A DNA stretch of 64,000 bases from GCA-003244245 sp032230565 (GCA_032230565.1 JAVXWL010000102.1:48556-112555), one strand, 5' to 3'. Shown: positions 33,179-41,647, numbered from the stretch's first letter. Translations and numbers: made by a program. The notes: generated by a model not told the origin, from the sequence alone.

Positions 33179-34431
33179 CGCGCCTCCCGCGTCCGGCGGG
33201 GCCGCACCATCAACAACCACACTGCTCCCAGCGCGTACACGGCGACCAGTACCGCCTGGCTGGCCAGCGTCTGCAAGCTCGGCCAGTAACCCAATGCCTG
33301 GGATAGGAAAATCGGCGCACGCGGCACTCCGGGCAGCGGGGTGAGGCCGATCAGGTCTGCGGTCTGCAGACTTCGCACCGCGTTACCGAGGAAGGCCACC
33401 GAGGTCGCCATCAACAGCACCACCGCACCGACCAGGAAGGTCTTCACCGGCAGCCGCCGGCCCAGCCGGAAGATCAGGTAGGACACCACCGCCAAGGCGG
33501 CAAGACCAGCCGCCAGCCCGACCACGATCCACCAGCCCAACCCCTGGCCGAACTCGACCAACGCCTGGTAGAGCAGCGCGGTCTCCAAGCCCTCCCGGTA
33601 CATCGCGGTGAATCCCACCAACACCAGCGCCGTGGTGGAGCCGACAGACACCGCGTTGAATAGCCGGCTGCGCAGGAACTCCATCCAACGACGGTGCTCC
33701 AGCCGCGCGATCAGCCAGAACGAGATGTACAGCAGCACCGCGACCGCGGCGGTGGCGACGACCGCCTCCAGCACCTCCCGCCCGACCGGCAACACCGCGA
33801 GGACGAACCGCAGGATCAGGTATGTCACCGCCGTAGCCGCGAGCCCAAGGACCACTCCCCACGCGATGGGCTTGCGGTACCGAGTTGCCTTCGTGGCTTC
33901 CAGGTAGCCCAGCAAGGCAGTCAGCAACAGCACCGCTTCCAGTCCCTCCCGGAAGATGATCAGAAAGGACTGCCCGGCCACCACCGCGACCGCATCGAAA
34001 CCGGTGTCGGTCAGCCGCCGTTCGGTGTCATCGATCAACCGTCGCAACTCGACGATATTGGTCCGCACCGCATCAACCGGTGCGCCAGACTTGATCAGCG
34101 CGCGGATCTCAGCAAATTTCGTCTCGGCGTCCGCGGTGAGGTCTGGAGCGACCACCCGCAGCGGCACCTCGACGTACTCGAAGTGGTCCAGGTAACCGGT
34201 CCTGGCCTGCGTATAGGCCTGCTCGATGTTTCCCTGTTTGACCAGCTCCAGGGTCTGGTCGATCGACGCACGCACCATCGCCAGCTGGCGGATCGCCTCT
34301 TCGCGGGTGATCGCCTGCTGCTGGGCAGCAGCCTGCGGGACCGCGCTGGCGGGTGCGGCGCTGAACAATGTCACAACCGGCACCAGGGCAGCTAGCGCCA
34401 GCAGCAACCCCAGCAGTCGCCGTCTGATCAT
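33163..34431 (-). CDS. efeU: FTR1-family high-affinity iron permease (EfeU-like)
   Basis: The 422-residue protein has a signal peptide and a ~110-residue extracytoplasmic helical domain, then seven or so membrane helices with two REGLE motifs (IIFREGLEAVLLL and AMYREGLETALLY) that bind ferric iron. This is the bacterial EfeU/FTR1 layout with an N-terminal extension. It overlaps the upstream lipoprotein gene by 4 bp. No EfeB peroxidase is present, and the lipoprotein may play the EfeO role. The operon lies behind an IdeR/DtxR-like box, fitting iron repression. Confidence 0.92.
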   Translation of the reverse strand: MIRRRLLGLLLALAALVPVVTLFSAAPASAVPQAAAQQQAITREEAIRQLAMVRASIDQTLELVKQGNIEQAYTQARTGYLDHFEYVEVPLRVVAPDLTADAETKFAEIRALIKSGAPVDAVRTNIVELRRLIDDTERRLTDTGFDAVAVVAGQSFLIIFREGLEAVLLLTALLGYLEATKATRYRKPIAWGVVLGLAATAVTYLILRFVLAVLPVGREVLEAVVATAAVAVLLYISFWLIARLEHRRWMEFLRSRLFNAVSVGSTTALVLVGFTAMYREGLETALLYQALVEFGQGLGWWIVVGLAAGLAALAVVSYLIFRLGRRLPVKTFLVGAVVLLMATSVAFLGNAVRSLQTADLIGLTPLPGVPRAPIFLSQALGYWPSLQTLASQAVLVAVYALGAVWLLMVRPRRTREARWVSG

Positions 34432-34868
34432 CCTGAGTACTTCGCCAAGTAGGGCTGCACCGCCGACGTGACCCCGGCCGAACCCTTGGCTGCCTCCGCG
34501 GCATTGCCTTCGTCCGCCGCCTTCTCCAGCACCGCGAAGTTGTCCTCCATCGTGAGGTAGGTGTCCTGGTCGTTCTGCTTGACGGTGTCCTCGATCTGCT
34601 TCCAGATCGGCTCAATCTGGCCGTCCAGGCTGACCGCCCTGGCCTTATCAGTCCCGGCCGTTTCGGCGATCTGCTTGGCGATCTGATCGATCTTGCGCAG
34701 ACCCATCGCGACGTCAGCCGCCGGTGCCGGTTGCTCCGGCGCTGCGGCGGCCGAGGTAGCCGACGTAGGCGCCGCCGACGTGCCGCCACCACTGGAGCAG
34801 GCCGCAAGTCCAACAACGCTGATAACCACCAGTACCAGACTTGCGGTTCGCCACCTGCTGGTCAACAT
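34428..34868 (-). CDS. Helical lipoprotein linked to FTR1 permease
   Basis: The 146-residue protein has a signal peptide with lipobox VGLAAC (Cys at about residue 24), an Ala/Ser/Pro-rich linker, and a helical domain (about residues 55-146, e.g. IDQIAKQIAETAGTDKARA) rich in acidic and Gln residues. By position it probably gathers or presents iron to EfeU at the outer face of the membrane; I cannot assign it to the EfeO imelysin or cupredoxin families by sequence. It is the first gene of the operon and overlaps efeU by 4 bp. Confidence 0.75.
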   Translation of the reverse strand: MLTSRWRTASLVLVVISVVGLAACSSGGGTSAAPTSATSAAAAPEQPAPAADVAMGLRKIDQIAKQIAETAGTDKARAVSLDGQIEPIWKQIEDTVKQNDQDTYLTMEDNFAVLEKAADEGNAAEAAKGSAGVTSAVQPYLAKYSG

Positions 34869-34911
34869 CGACCCTCCGAATGCCAGAAGCTCGGTCAGCC
34901 CATCGAGTGAG

Positions 34912-34930
34912 TTAGGCTAGGTATTCCTCA
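34912..34930 (-). promoter_or_regulatory. IdeR/DtxR-like iron box
   Basis: The 19-bp sequence TTAGGCTAGGTATTCCTCA matches the IdeR consensus TTAGGTTAGGCTAACCTAA at 13 positions, including TTAGG and CCT at the two ends. It lies 44 bp upstream of the lipoprotein-efeU operon start. Iron-dependent repression is inferred. Confidence 0.6.
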
Positions 34931-35051
34931 CAAAAATCTGCCAGAAGCCACCCAGCGAGGGGAAGGTAAGCCTGCACAACCACCCAGATGATGGAATCTC
35001 AAGCTGTTCAGGCCGGCATTGCTGAGGCCACCCGACTACACTGCGTAGCCT

Positions 35052-35384
35052 TCAGTTATGCGTCTCCGCCATGAGCCAGGACAGGTACTCGGCGCTGCCG
35101 CCGGCGATCGGGATCGCAATGATCTCGGGTAGATCGTAGCCGTGGTTGTTCTCGATGTGCGCCGTCAGAGCGGTGACTTGGTCAGCGGTGGTCTTGATCT
35201 CCAGCCGCCATTCCTGCTCGGTCTGCACCTCGCCGTTCCACCGGAACACACTCGTGATCGGGCCGACGATCTGGGCGCACGCGCCGAGCCGGGCCTCGAT
35301 CACCCCAGCAGCAAGCGCCCGCGCCGCCTCTTCGCTCGCCATAGTCGACACCACGACCACATGATCGTCCGACACGCCAACCAT
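35052..35384 (-). CDS. cutA: Divalent-cation tolerance protein CutA
   Basis: The 110-residue trimeric ferredoxin-like protein shows the CutA1 pattern: VVSTMASEEAARALAAGVIEARLGACAQI near the N-terminus, SVFRWNGEVQTEQEW, and NHGYDLPEIIAIPI at the C-terminus. Its role in copper tolerance is historical and the precise function unsettled. The ATG at 35384 is chosen because the ORF upstream runs through a long palindromic repeat ending 3 bp before this codon. The repeat therefore forms its 5' leader. Confidence 0.9.
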   Translation of the reverse strand: MVGVSDDHVVVVSTMASEEAARALAAGVIEARLGACAQIVGPITSVFRWNGEVQTEQEWRLEIKTTADQVTALTAHIENNHGYDLPEIIAIPIAGGSAEYLSWLMAETHN

Positions 35385-35387
35385 CTT

Positions 35388-35451
35388 CGCATTCAGCGGG
35401 CTCAGCGGGGTTATTGAGTGCCTATTTACCCCGCTGAGCCCGCGGAATGCG
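35388..35451. repeat. Palindromic repeat, family 2, copy B
   Basis: 23-bp inverted arms (35388-35410 and 35429-35451, one mismatch) around an 18-nt loop, built on TTCAGCGGGCTCAGCGGGG. The arm sequence matches copy A at 9567. It sits in the narrow divergent region between cutA and the P450 gene and would form a stable hairpin in the cutA leader. Confidence 0.85.
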
Positions 35452-35490
35452 GGGTTCACGTGGGTACTGTGAACGGCAGTGGAGGTTGCG

Positions 35491-36822
35491 ATGGGGTTAC
35501 GGCGCAGGATCCGGTGGGTGGTCCGGCATGGGCTGATCAGGCGGACGGTGCAGCGCCAGATGCGCGCCGGTGACCTCGGTTCACGGCTGATGATCGACCC
35601 GGCGATCCGCGAGAATCCCTTTCCGTACTACGACGAACTGCGCGCGCAGGGCCGCGTCGTCACGAGCGGGCTGGCGCTGATGTCAGCACATCACGATGTC
35701 TGTTTGGCCGTGCTGCGCAGTCCGCACTTCGGCCAGATGCGCGTGGATTTGATACCAGGCATTCTCCGGTTGGGCATGAAGCTCGGCGGCCGGGCGGTGC
35801 TGGGACCGATCGAGCCACCATCGATGCTGGTAACCGACCCGCCCGAACACACCCGTTACCGCAAGTTGGTCACCCGGGCATTCAGTGCGCGGGCCGTCGC
35901 CGCCATGCGTCCCCGGGTCGAGGAGATCGCCGAGGAACTGCTCGACGAAATCGCCAGCTCGGGCCCGACCGCGGACCTGGTAACGCGTTACACCAGCCTG
36001 CTGCCCGCCACCGTGATCGCCGAGATGCTCGGCGCACCGGTGGTGATGCGTCGCCAGTTCCTGGAGTGGGGGGCCGGCGCGGCGCTGTCGCTGGACATGG
36101 GGCTGAGCTACCGCGACTTCCGCCGCTCCGAGCACGACCTGGGCGCACTGCATCGCTGGATGCTCGGCCACTTCTCCGAGGTCCGCCGCGCTCCCCGGGA
36201 CGATGTCCTCAGCGCCCTGGTGACCGCACACGACCAGGGCGAGCAGTTGTCCCTCGACGAGCTGAGCAGCATTTCAATGCTCCTACTCGCCGCTGGTTTC
36301 GAGACCACGGTCAACTTGCTGGGCAACGGTGCCGTCCTGCTGATGCGACATCCTGACCAGTTGGCGCTGCTACGGGCGCAACCGCAGCGGTGGCCTGGCG
36401 CCGTGGAAGAGATGCTGCGCTACGACTCGCCTGTGCAGCGCACCGGGCGGGTCGCGCGGCGCGACACCGAGGTGGCCGGCCATCCGGTGCCGGCCGGCTC
36501 ATTGATCATCACGCTGTTGGGCGGCGCGAACCGTGATCCCGCGGTGTTCCCGGATCCCCAGCGGTTTGACGTCCAACGGAGCGAGGCAGATCAAAATTTG
36601 GCGTTCTCCAGCGGTGTCCACTACTGCATCGGTGCCGCGCTGGCCCGTCTGGAAGGTGAGGTCGGCCTGCAGACGCTGTTCCGCCGATTCCCCGATCTCG
36701 CGCTCACCGGTTCGCCACACCGGCGTCCCACCCGGGTACTGCGCGGCTACGACGCGATTCCAGTCCAGCTGAGCAGCCGCGCGCCGACAGGCACGTCGGT
36801 GCATTCCCGCACGCCAGGATAA
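35491..36822 (+). CDS. Cytochrome P450
   Basis: The 443-residue monooxygenase has the haem-Cys loop AFSSGVHYCIGAALARLE, the I-helix LLLAAGFETTVNLLGNG and the E-R pair region EEMLRYDSPVQRTGR. The DPPEHTRYRKLVTRAFSA stretch is typical of bacterial class I P450s. It would need a ferredoxin and reductase encoded elsewhere. The ATG at 35491 follows GGAGG by 6 nt; an ATG four codons earlier lacks this site. Substrate unknown: no biosynthetic partners lie beside it. Confidence 0.92.
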   Translation: MGLRRRIRWVVRHGLIRRTVQRQMRAGDLGSRLMIDPAIRENPFPYYDELRAQGRVVTSGLALMSAHHDVCLAVLRSPHFGQMRVDLIPGILRLGMKLGGRAVLGPIEPPSMLVTDPPEHTRYRKLVTRAFSARAVAAMRPRVEEIAEELLDEIASSGPTADLVTRYTSLLPATVIAEMLGAPVVMRRQFLEWGAGAALSLDMGLSYRDFRRSEHDLGALHRWMLGHFSEVRRAPRDDVLSALVTAHDQGEQLSLDELSSISMLLLAAGFETTVNLLGNGAVLLMRHPDQLALLRAQPQRWPGAVEEMLRYDSPVQRTGRVARRDTEVAGHPVPAGSLIITLLGGANRDPAVFPDPQRFDVQRSEADQNLAFSSGVHYCIGAALARLEGEVGLQTLFRRFPDLALTGSPHRRPTRVLRGYDAIPVQLSSRAPTGTSVHSRTPG

Positions 36823-36871
36823 CCGCCTGGCCTACTTAAGCAACGCCTACGCTGTCTGGCGGGTATCGACG

Positions 36872-36988
36872 ATGGCGAAGGGCCGCGGCACGATCCACTG
36901 GAATGCGAACACTGTAGACCGCCGTAGGGCAAGAGCCGCGCAGGCGAGGACGCGCTTCGATGTGTTCGACTCGTGGCTTCGGGGCTAG
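36872..36988 (+). CDS. Possible 38-residue basic peptide
   Basis: A short frame from ATG 36872 encodes a basic, Arg/Ala-rich peptide beginning MAKGRGTIHWNANTVD and ending FDSWLRG. I recognise no family and the ribosome site is weak. It is the only notable frame in the ~200 bp between the P450 and the M41-like gene, and it may be chance. Confidence 0.2.
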   Translation: MAKGRGTIHWNANTVDRRRARAAQARTRFDVFDSWLRG

Positions 36989-37024
36989 CGAGATCCGCAC
37001 ACGGTGGTGATCTACGCTCTCGGC

Positions 37025-37465
37025 ATGGGCTTTGCGGATACGGAGCGGAACAAGGCGGCCGTCCATGAAGCAGGCCATGCCCTCATTGCCGACGCCCGGG
37101 GCCTTGCCGTCGCCGTCGTTGAGCTGCATGGCGACGACGGCGCGGGCGGGATGCGGCTCCAGGAAGCGCCATCGGAACTAGATCGGATATGGGTTCTGTA
37201 TGGCGGCCCGTTCGCGGAGAAACTGGTTTTCAAGAAATGGGCAGCAACGGCGATACCGCCTGAACATGATGAGCTATTGCTGGCGCACCGCCTGTGTCGC
37301 CAAATAGGTATAAACGATACCGTCGGAATCAGGGATCAAGTCGAAGCATATCTTCGAGGCAACCGGCTTCGACTTGAACTCGTTGCAGTCCGGTTACTGG
37401 AGACCGGGGTCGTGAAAGGTGCTGAGCTTACTAAGCTACTTCGCGAAGAACTAAGCCGAACCTGA
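37025..37465 (+). CDS. Small M41-like zinc peptidase domain protein
   Basis: The 146-residue protein carries NKAAVHEAGHALIADARG, the HExxH zinc motif and flanking pattern of FtsH-type (M41) peptidases, then MRLQEAP and a helical region with YGGPFAEKLVF and EHDELLLAHRLC, which could give the third metal ligand (Asp/Glu). There is no AAA ATPase domain or membrane helix, so it is a free-standing cytosolic form. The coding region is less GC-rich than its neighbours and may be acquired. Substrate unknown. Confidence 0.65.
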   Translation: MGFADTERNKAAVHEAGHALIADARGLAVAVVELHGDDGAGGMRLQEAPSELDRIWVLYGGPFAEKLVFKKWAATAIPPEHDELLLAHRLCRQIGINDTVGIRDQVEAYLRGNRLRLELVAVRLLETGVVKGAELTKLLREELSRT

Positions 37466-37686
37466 CAAGACTGGACATGGTCGAGTGTCCGCTCGCCGTA
37501 CCGGTGGAAACCTCCCGGCCGAGTGCGTCCACACGATCTGCCCGGCCTGCTCCGTCGACGTTTCGCCCAAGCGGTTGAGCGGCACCCTCACCACGGACTC
37601 TGCTCGGCCGCGCTGGGGGCTTTGAGCAATGAGTTCAACTGAGCGGCCACGGAATACTTCCGTCGCTGCCCAGGGTTGACAACAGC

Positions 37687-38637
37687 ATGGCTACTGCTGT
37701 TGTCGCCGCGGCGTACGGTGGGCCCGAAGCACTGGCCGTGGTCGAAGCTGAGGTGCCCCCGCCCGGGCGGGGAGAGGTGACGATCGAGGTTCGCGCGGCT
37801 GGGGTCAACCCGGTCGACTTCAAGCTCTACAGCGGGGCGTTCGGCATGTCCCCGAACAACCTGCCGGTGCGCCTGGGATTCGAGGTAGCCGGAGTGATCA
37901 CCGAGGTAGGGCCCGATGCGATCGGCCCGTCGGGTCCGCTGTCAGTCGGGGATGAGGTCATCGCCTATCCGACCCAAGGCGGCTACGCCACCGCCGTCAC
38001 GGTGCGGGCCAAGGTGGTTGTACCCAAGCCTGCCGAACTGTCCTGGGAGCAGGCATCGGGCCTGTTGCTCGTCGGGGCAACCGCTGTGCACGCCGTGGCA
38101 GTGGCCAAGGTCAGCTCTGGCGACACCGTACTGGTTCACGGCGGCTCCGGCGCGGTAGGCCTGCTTGCCGTACAACTGTCACTCGCTGCCGGAGCACAGG
38201 TGGTAGCCACTGCCAGCGAACGGAACCAGGCCCTGCTGAGTGAAGTCGGCGCAGTCCCGGTGACCTATGGGCCAGGCCTGCTCGACCGGGTCAAGCAAGC
38301 GGCCCCCGCCGGGGTCGACGCTGCGATCGACGCGGTCGGCACCGACGAAGCGATTGATGTGTCGCTGGCCTTGGTACCGGAGCCGAGCAGAATCGTCTCG
38401 ATCGCCGCATTCCACCGTGCTGACACCGGGATCATGTTGATCGGCAGCGGCCCAGGGGCCGACCCCGGCACCGAAATCCGCGCGAACGCCTGGCGCCAAC
38501 TTCTCCCGCTGGCCGCCACCGGCAAGCTGACCCTGCTCCCTGCCAAGACCTACCCCCTCACCGAAGCCGCCCAAGCCCACACTTTACTCAGCCAAGGCCA
38601 CCCCAACGGCAAGCTCGCGCTTCTCCCCGCACAGTGA
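37687..38637 (+). CDS. NAD(P)H:quinone oxidoreductase-like (zinc-independent MDR family)
   Basis: The 316-residue medium-chain dehydrogenase/reductase has AAYGGPEALAVVEAEVP at the start, VRAAGVNPVDFKLYSG, GFEVAGVI, the nucleotide-binding VLVHGGSGAVGLLAVQLS and a C-terminal GKLALL. Zinc-ligand Cys residues are absent, fitting the QOR group that reduces quinones or enones with NADPH. It is a lone gene; 220 bp with no recognisable content precede it. Confidence 0.88.
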   Translation: MATAVVAAAYGGPEALAVVEAEVPPPGRGEVTIEVRAAGVNPVDFKLYSGAFGMSPNNLPVRLGFEVAGVITEVGPDAIGPSGPLSVGDEVIAYPTQGGYATAVTVRAKVVVPKPAELSWEQASGLLLVGATAVHAVAVAKVSSGDTVLVHGGSGAVGLLAVQLSLAAGAQVVATASERNQALLSEVGAVPVTYGPGLLDRVKQAAPAGVDAAIDAVGTDEAIDVSLALVPEPSRIVSIAAFHRADTGIMLIGSGPGADPGTEIRANAWRQLLPLAATGKLTLLPAKTYPLTEAAQAHTLLSQGHPNGKLALLPAQ

Positions 38638-38692
38638 GGAGGTCCAAGCGCTGCTTGATGGAACACAACGACTGAGTGCACACGGTGCTTGC

Positions 38693-38809
38693 GTGCGGCT
38701 GACGGCCTACTCCGAGCGCAGCTGGCCGCTCGCCGGGTTCACCGCCCCCTTTCTCGTACTGGTGCTGGTCGCCCGCCTCATGATTCCGTTCCGGACCGGA
38801 CCCGCCTAA
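38693..38809 (+). CDS. Possible 38-residue single-helix peptide or gene fragment
   Basis: From GTG 38693 the frame reads through a hydrophobic segment (FTAPFLVLVLVARLMIPF) and stops inside an inverted repeat. It may be a remnant of a membrane protein or a small membrane peptide. No family recognised. Confidence 0.2.
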   Translation: MRLTAYSERSWPLAGFTAPFLVLVLVARLMIPFRTGPA

Positions 38810-38830
38810 TACGGTCCGGTCCGGAACGGA
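38785..38830. promoter_or_regulatory. Perfect 17-bp inverted repeat (operator or element end)
   Basis: Arms TCCGTTCCGGACCGGAC (38785-38801) and its exact complement (38814-38830) flank 12 nt. It lies 7 bp before the ATG of an IS3-like remnant. It could be an operator of a lost TetR-type gene or a mobile-element feature. Confidence 0.5.
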
Positions 38831-38837
38831 GGATAGA

Positions 38838-38897
38838 ATGCCGGAACAGCGTAGGCACTACATCCCAGAGTACCGCGATGCAGTGATGGGACGGTGA
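38838..38897 (+). pseudogene. N-terminal remnant resembling an IS3-type transposase OrfA
   Basis: After a GGAGG site, an ATG opens MPEQRRHYIPEYRDAVMGR and then a stop. RRHY-x-PEYRDAV resembles the start of IS3-family OrfA proteins (RRxYxPEFRxxAV). No continuation is found in the other frames downstream, so the element has been lost except for this tip. Confidence 0.45.
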
Positions 38898-39372
38898 CTG
38901 AAACGTCTCATCCGATCCGGTGGCCATAGGTGACATCGGAATCGTCGAAACCTTCTTCCCAGCAGCGACAATAAGCACGCCGCCGGATTGCCGAGTCGTC
39001 GCGATCGGGCTCTCCCACCGTCACGCCAACTCAGATAGCATGACCAACCGCCAACCGCGGGACCGATCCCGCTGCGGCCAGAACGCTTAGCCCCTCGAAC
39101 GTTACGCTCGCGGTCTGCCGCGGCAACTCGTGTCATCGCAAGCCTTCCGTCGAAGGGCACGGTCACATCAATGATTTCCACGCCCGCAAGGGGCCACGCT
39201 CGGGTGACACTGAACGGTCACGCCGCGCCGAAGACGAGCAGACCATGGCAGCCGCCGTCTTTTGCCGAGAACGCGGACCTGGTCAGCGCGCGCCCGTTCT
39301 TTTAAAGGACACCAGCGTCAACAGCGCCGCTGAGGTCACTGCGGCTATGCGCACAAGCTTTCGCTGCCCGAG
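38898..39372. other. Gene-poor stretch, 475 bp
   Basis: No convincing gene, RNA or repeat is visible. A minus-strand ORF overlapping it (38858-39181) is rich in Arg and lacks a ribosome site or recognisable motif. The base composition is lower in GC than the flanks, as expected for decayed or acquired DNA. Confidence 0.5.
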
Positions 39373-39771
39373 TCACCCTGCGCTGTGCTTCTCCGCTTGC
39401 TGCTGGTCTGCATCCTCATGACTGTATGGATCATCAGAAGTGGCCACCTCCCTAGACGCGGCTATCTCGGAGGTACTGACATCCTCAGCCAACTCGCCCA
39501 GCGACCCCGCATCCCGGTCGGCTCTTGTTGGCTCTGGTTCCGAGGAAACAGGCTCGCCGGGAGGACGGGTTCCGGGGACGTCGTCAACCCCAACGCTCCC
39601 GTGACCACCCTCTGTGATGTTGTCGCGTTCGTTGGTGGGGTATTGGTCTCCCGTGGGGACTCCTGGATCTCCGGGCTCTCCCAGCCTCTCGGAGTCATAG
39701 GATATTCCCGGCTTACCGGATACACCCGACCCCATATCGTGCGACACATGCGTCTCTGACGTGTCCGCCAT
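39373..39771 (-). CDS. Acidic low-complexity hydrophilic protein
   Basis: The 132-residue protein has no hydrophobic segment and no Cys, and is rich in Asp, Glu, Ser, Gly and Pro (e.g. EPVSSEPEPTRADRDAGS). It is probably disordered. An AAGGAGA ribosome site lies 8 bp before the ATG and a stress-sigma-type promoter lies 44 bp upstream, so expression is credible. I recognise no family; similarly acidic disordered proteins occur among stationary-phase or desiccation proteins, but this is only an analogy. Confidence 0.6.
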   Translation of the reverse strand: MADTSETHVSHDMGSGVSGKPGISYDSERLGEPGDPGVPTGDQYPTNERDNITEGGHGSVGVDDVPGTRPPGEPVSSEPEPTRADRDAGSLGELAEDVSTSEIAASREVATSDDPYSHEDADQQQAEKHSAG

Positions 39772-39814
39772 GCCCAGTCTCCTTCCATTACTCGATCTGG
39801 CTGCTCCGCCGATT

Positions 39815-39840
39815 TACCCCCGGAAGGAACAAAATAAACA
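39815..39840 (-). promoter_or_regulatory. SigB/SigF-type promoter for the acidic protein
   Basis: On the minus strand GTTT and GGGTAA are separated by 16 nt, fitting the actinobacterial stress-sigma consensus GGTTT-N15-17-GGGTA. The -10 end lies 44 bp before the ATG at 39771. Confidence 0.5.
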
Positions 39841-40168
39841 TGTGCCCCGGTGACCAGTGTGTTAGTGGTCAGACGCCGGATCGAGGACAGCACCAGCGAC
39901 CAAGCGTCGGGCCAAGTACTTCAGCAGTCGTTCCTGCAACTTCAAGCAAGGTTGGTCCGCCCGACAGCAATGCAGCACTGCTCCGCCTAGCCAACACATG
40001 GCCGCAGTAAACGATGGCTTGACTCATCGAGGGTTGTCCCGATACTCGTGGCTTTCCAGGCGGCAGACCGCCCGGGCAGATGAAAGTGTCGTCACGACCC
40101 GACACGCACGGCGAGTAGCCCTGACCGAACAGGTGCGGCCCGGCAAGCCAGAAGGCGTGACGGCGAGC
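39841..40168. other. Intergenic stretch, about 330 bp
   Basis: This lies upstream of the acidic-protein promoter and downstream of the gamma-glutamyltransferase gene. I see no coding frame, RNA gene or clear hairpin. Confidence 0.5.
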
Positions 40169-41647
40169 TCACACCGCGACGACGGCACCGCCGCGGCGTG
40201 GATCGCCGGCACCGTCCATTCGGCCTGAGTCTGGGTCACGCCGCACCGCCTGGCAGCCGCCGAAGAAGATATTGGGCCCGTTGAAGCGCGCGATGACGAT
40301 CCCTTCAAGGTTTGTGGGCTCGGCGCCGGGCTCGACGTAGAGCACGCCGTCCTCCCAGTGCAGCCGTGGGGCCTCGACTGCCTCGGCGAGTCCCATGCCG
40401 CCATCCACGACGTTGCAGATCACCTGCAGGATCGCCGAGCGGATGCGGTTGGAGCCCGCCGAGCCCAACGCCAGCTCGACAGCACCGTCCGCGCGCCGGG
40501 CCAGCGTCGGCGCCATCATCGACGGCAGCCGGCGGCCCGGTGGGTGCAGGTGAAAGCCCGACGGGTTGAGGTCCGCCTCGCCCAGCATGTTGTTCAGGTG
40601 CAGCCCGGTCCCGGGGACGACTACGCCCGAGCAAGACCCGTTGCTCACCGTCGTCGTGCAGGTCCAACCGTGCTCATCGATTGCCGAGATGTGCGTCGTG
40701 TTACCCCGACGGGCGGCGAGGAACTTTTCCTGAAAGCCGCGCAGGTGCATGCCCTTGAGGTGCAGGCTTTCCATGAACGCTGCAGTCCGTGCGCGCTGAG
40801 CGTCGATCATCGCGGCGACGATCCGCTCACGGCTGGGCCGGGCCGGCTCGCCGTCTAGTTCGGCCAGCACCGCCGCGATCAGAATGCCGCCAGCTGACGG
40901 CGGGGGGTTTGTCCGCACACGCAGGCCACGGTAAGCGACGTCGATCGGCTCCCGTGCCACCACCTTGTAGGCGGCAAGGTCGGCGGGTGACAGCTTGCCG
41001 CCGCGCTCACCGACCCAGTCACACACCGCCGTGGCGACCTCGCCGGTGTAGAACGGCGCCGCACCCTCGGCCGCCAAGCGCTCCAGGCCGTCGGCCACAT
41101 CCGGCAGGCGCAGAACCTCCCCCTCGCGCGGCGAGACCGTGGCGAATAGGGCGCGCGCCTGCGGGGAGCTGGCGATGATCGGCGAGAGTAGCTCGATGAG
41201 GTAGGCCTGATGGGCGTTGAGCGCCACGCCGTCTCGACCCAGCCGCACCGCGGGCGCCACCAACTCGGCCAGGGGTAGCGCAGCGAACCGCGCATGCGCT
41301 GCACAAATCCCCGCTGGGCAACCATAGGTGCCGACGGAGGAGGCGCCCACGTGAAAGACCTGGACCACGTCACCGAAGACGATGGAAACCGGCAGGAGCT
41401 CGGCCTGCGCCGGCGGCCCACCACGCCCGGGCGCCTCAACGAAGAAGTCCAGCAGCACGTCGTCCCCGCCCGGGGCTCCGACCAGCATGTAGCCACCAGC
41501 GCCCAGGCCCGTGAGCAGCGGTTCGCAGACAAAAGACGCGCACATCGCGGCGAGGGCGGCGTCGACCGCGTTGCCACCCATACGCAGCGCGCCCGCGCCC
41601 GCCTCGGCGGTCAGCAGATGCCCGGCGGCCACGACTCCCCTCGTCAT
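40169..41647 (-). CDS. Gamma-glutamyltransferase family protein
   Basis: The 492-residue Ntn-hydrolase has the family opening GVVAAGHLLTAEAGAGALRMGGNAVDAA, the oxyanion region GAGGYMLV, and the autocleavage/nucleophile segment RGNTTHISAIDEHGW, with the Thr that starts the small subunit. There is no signal peptide, so it is a cytosolic member. Relatives act on glutathione, cephalosporins or other gamma-glutamyl amides; mycothiol users rarely need the classical role. The ATG at 41647 is chosen by family start; the ORF continues upstream for 38 unlikely codons. Confidence 0.87.
   Translation of the reverse strand: MTRGVVAAGHLLTAEAGAGALRMGGNAVDAALAAMCASFVCEPLLTGLGAGGYMLVGAPGGDDVLLDFFVEAPGRGGPPAQAELLPVSIVFGDVVQVFHVGASSVGTYGCPAGICAAHARFAALPLAELVAPAVRLGRDGVALNAHQAYLIELLSPIIASSPQARALFATVSPREGEVLRLPDVADGLERLAAEGAAPFYTGEVATAVCDWVGERGGKLSPADLAAYKVVAREPIDVAYRGLRVRTNPPPSAGGILIAAVLAELDGEPARPSRERIVAAMIDAQRARTAAFMESLHLKGMHLRGFQEKFLAARRGNTTHISAIDEHGWTCTTTVSNGSCSGVVVPGTGLHLNNMLGEADLNPSGFHLHPPGRRLPSMMAPTLARRADGAVELALGSAGSNRIRSAILQVICNVVDGGMGLAEAVEAPRLHWEDGVLYVEPGAEPTNLEGIVIARFNGPNIFFGGCQAVRRDPDSGRMDGAGDPRRGGAVVAV

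Noticed and set aside
37466..37686. Hidden gene between the M41-like and quinone oxidoreductase genes
   Set aside because: Frames in all directions are short and lack motifs or ribosome sites.
38858..39181. 107-codon minus-strand frame in a gene-poor stretch
   Set aside because: Arg-rich, no ribosome site, no motif, and it overlaps the IS-like remnant.
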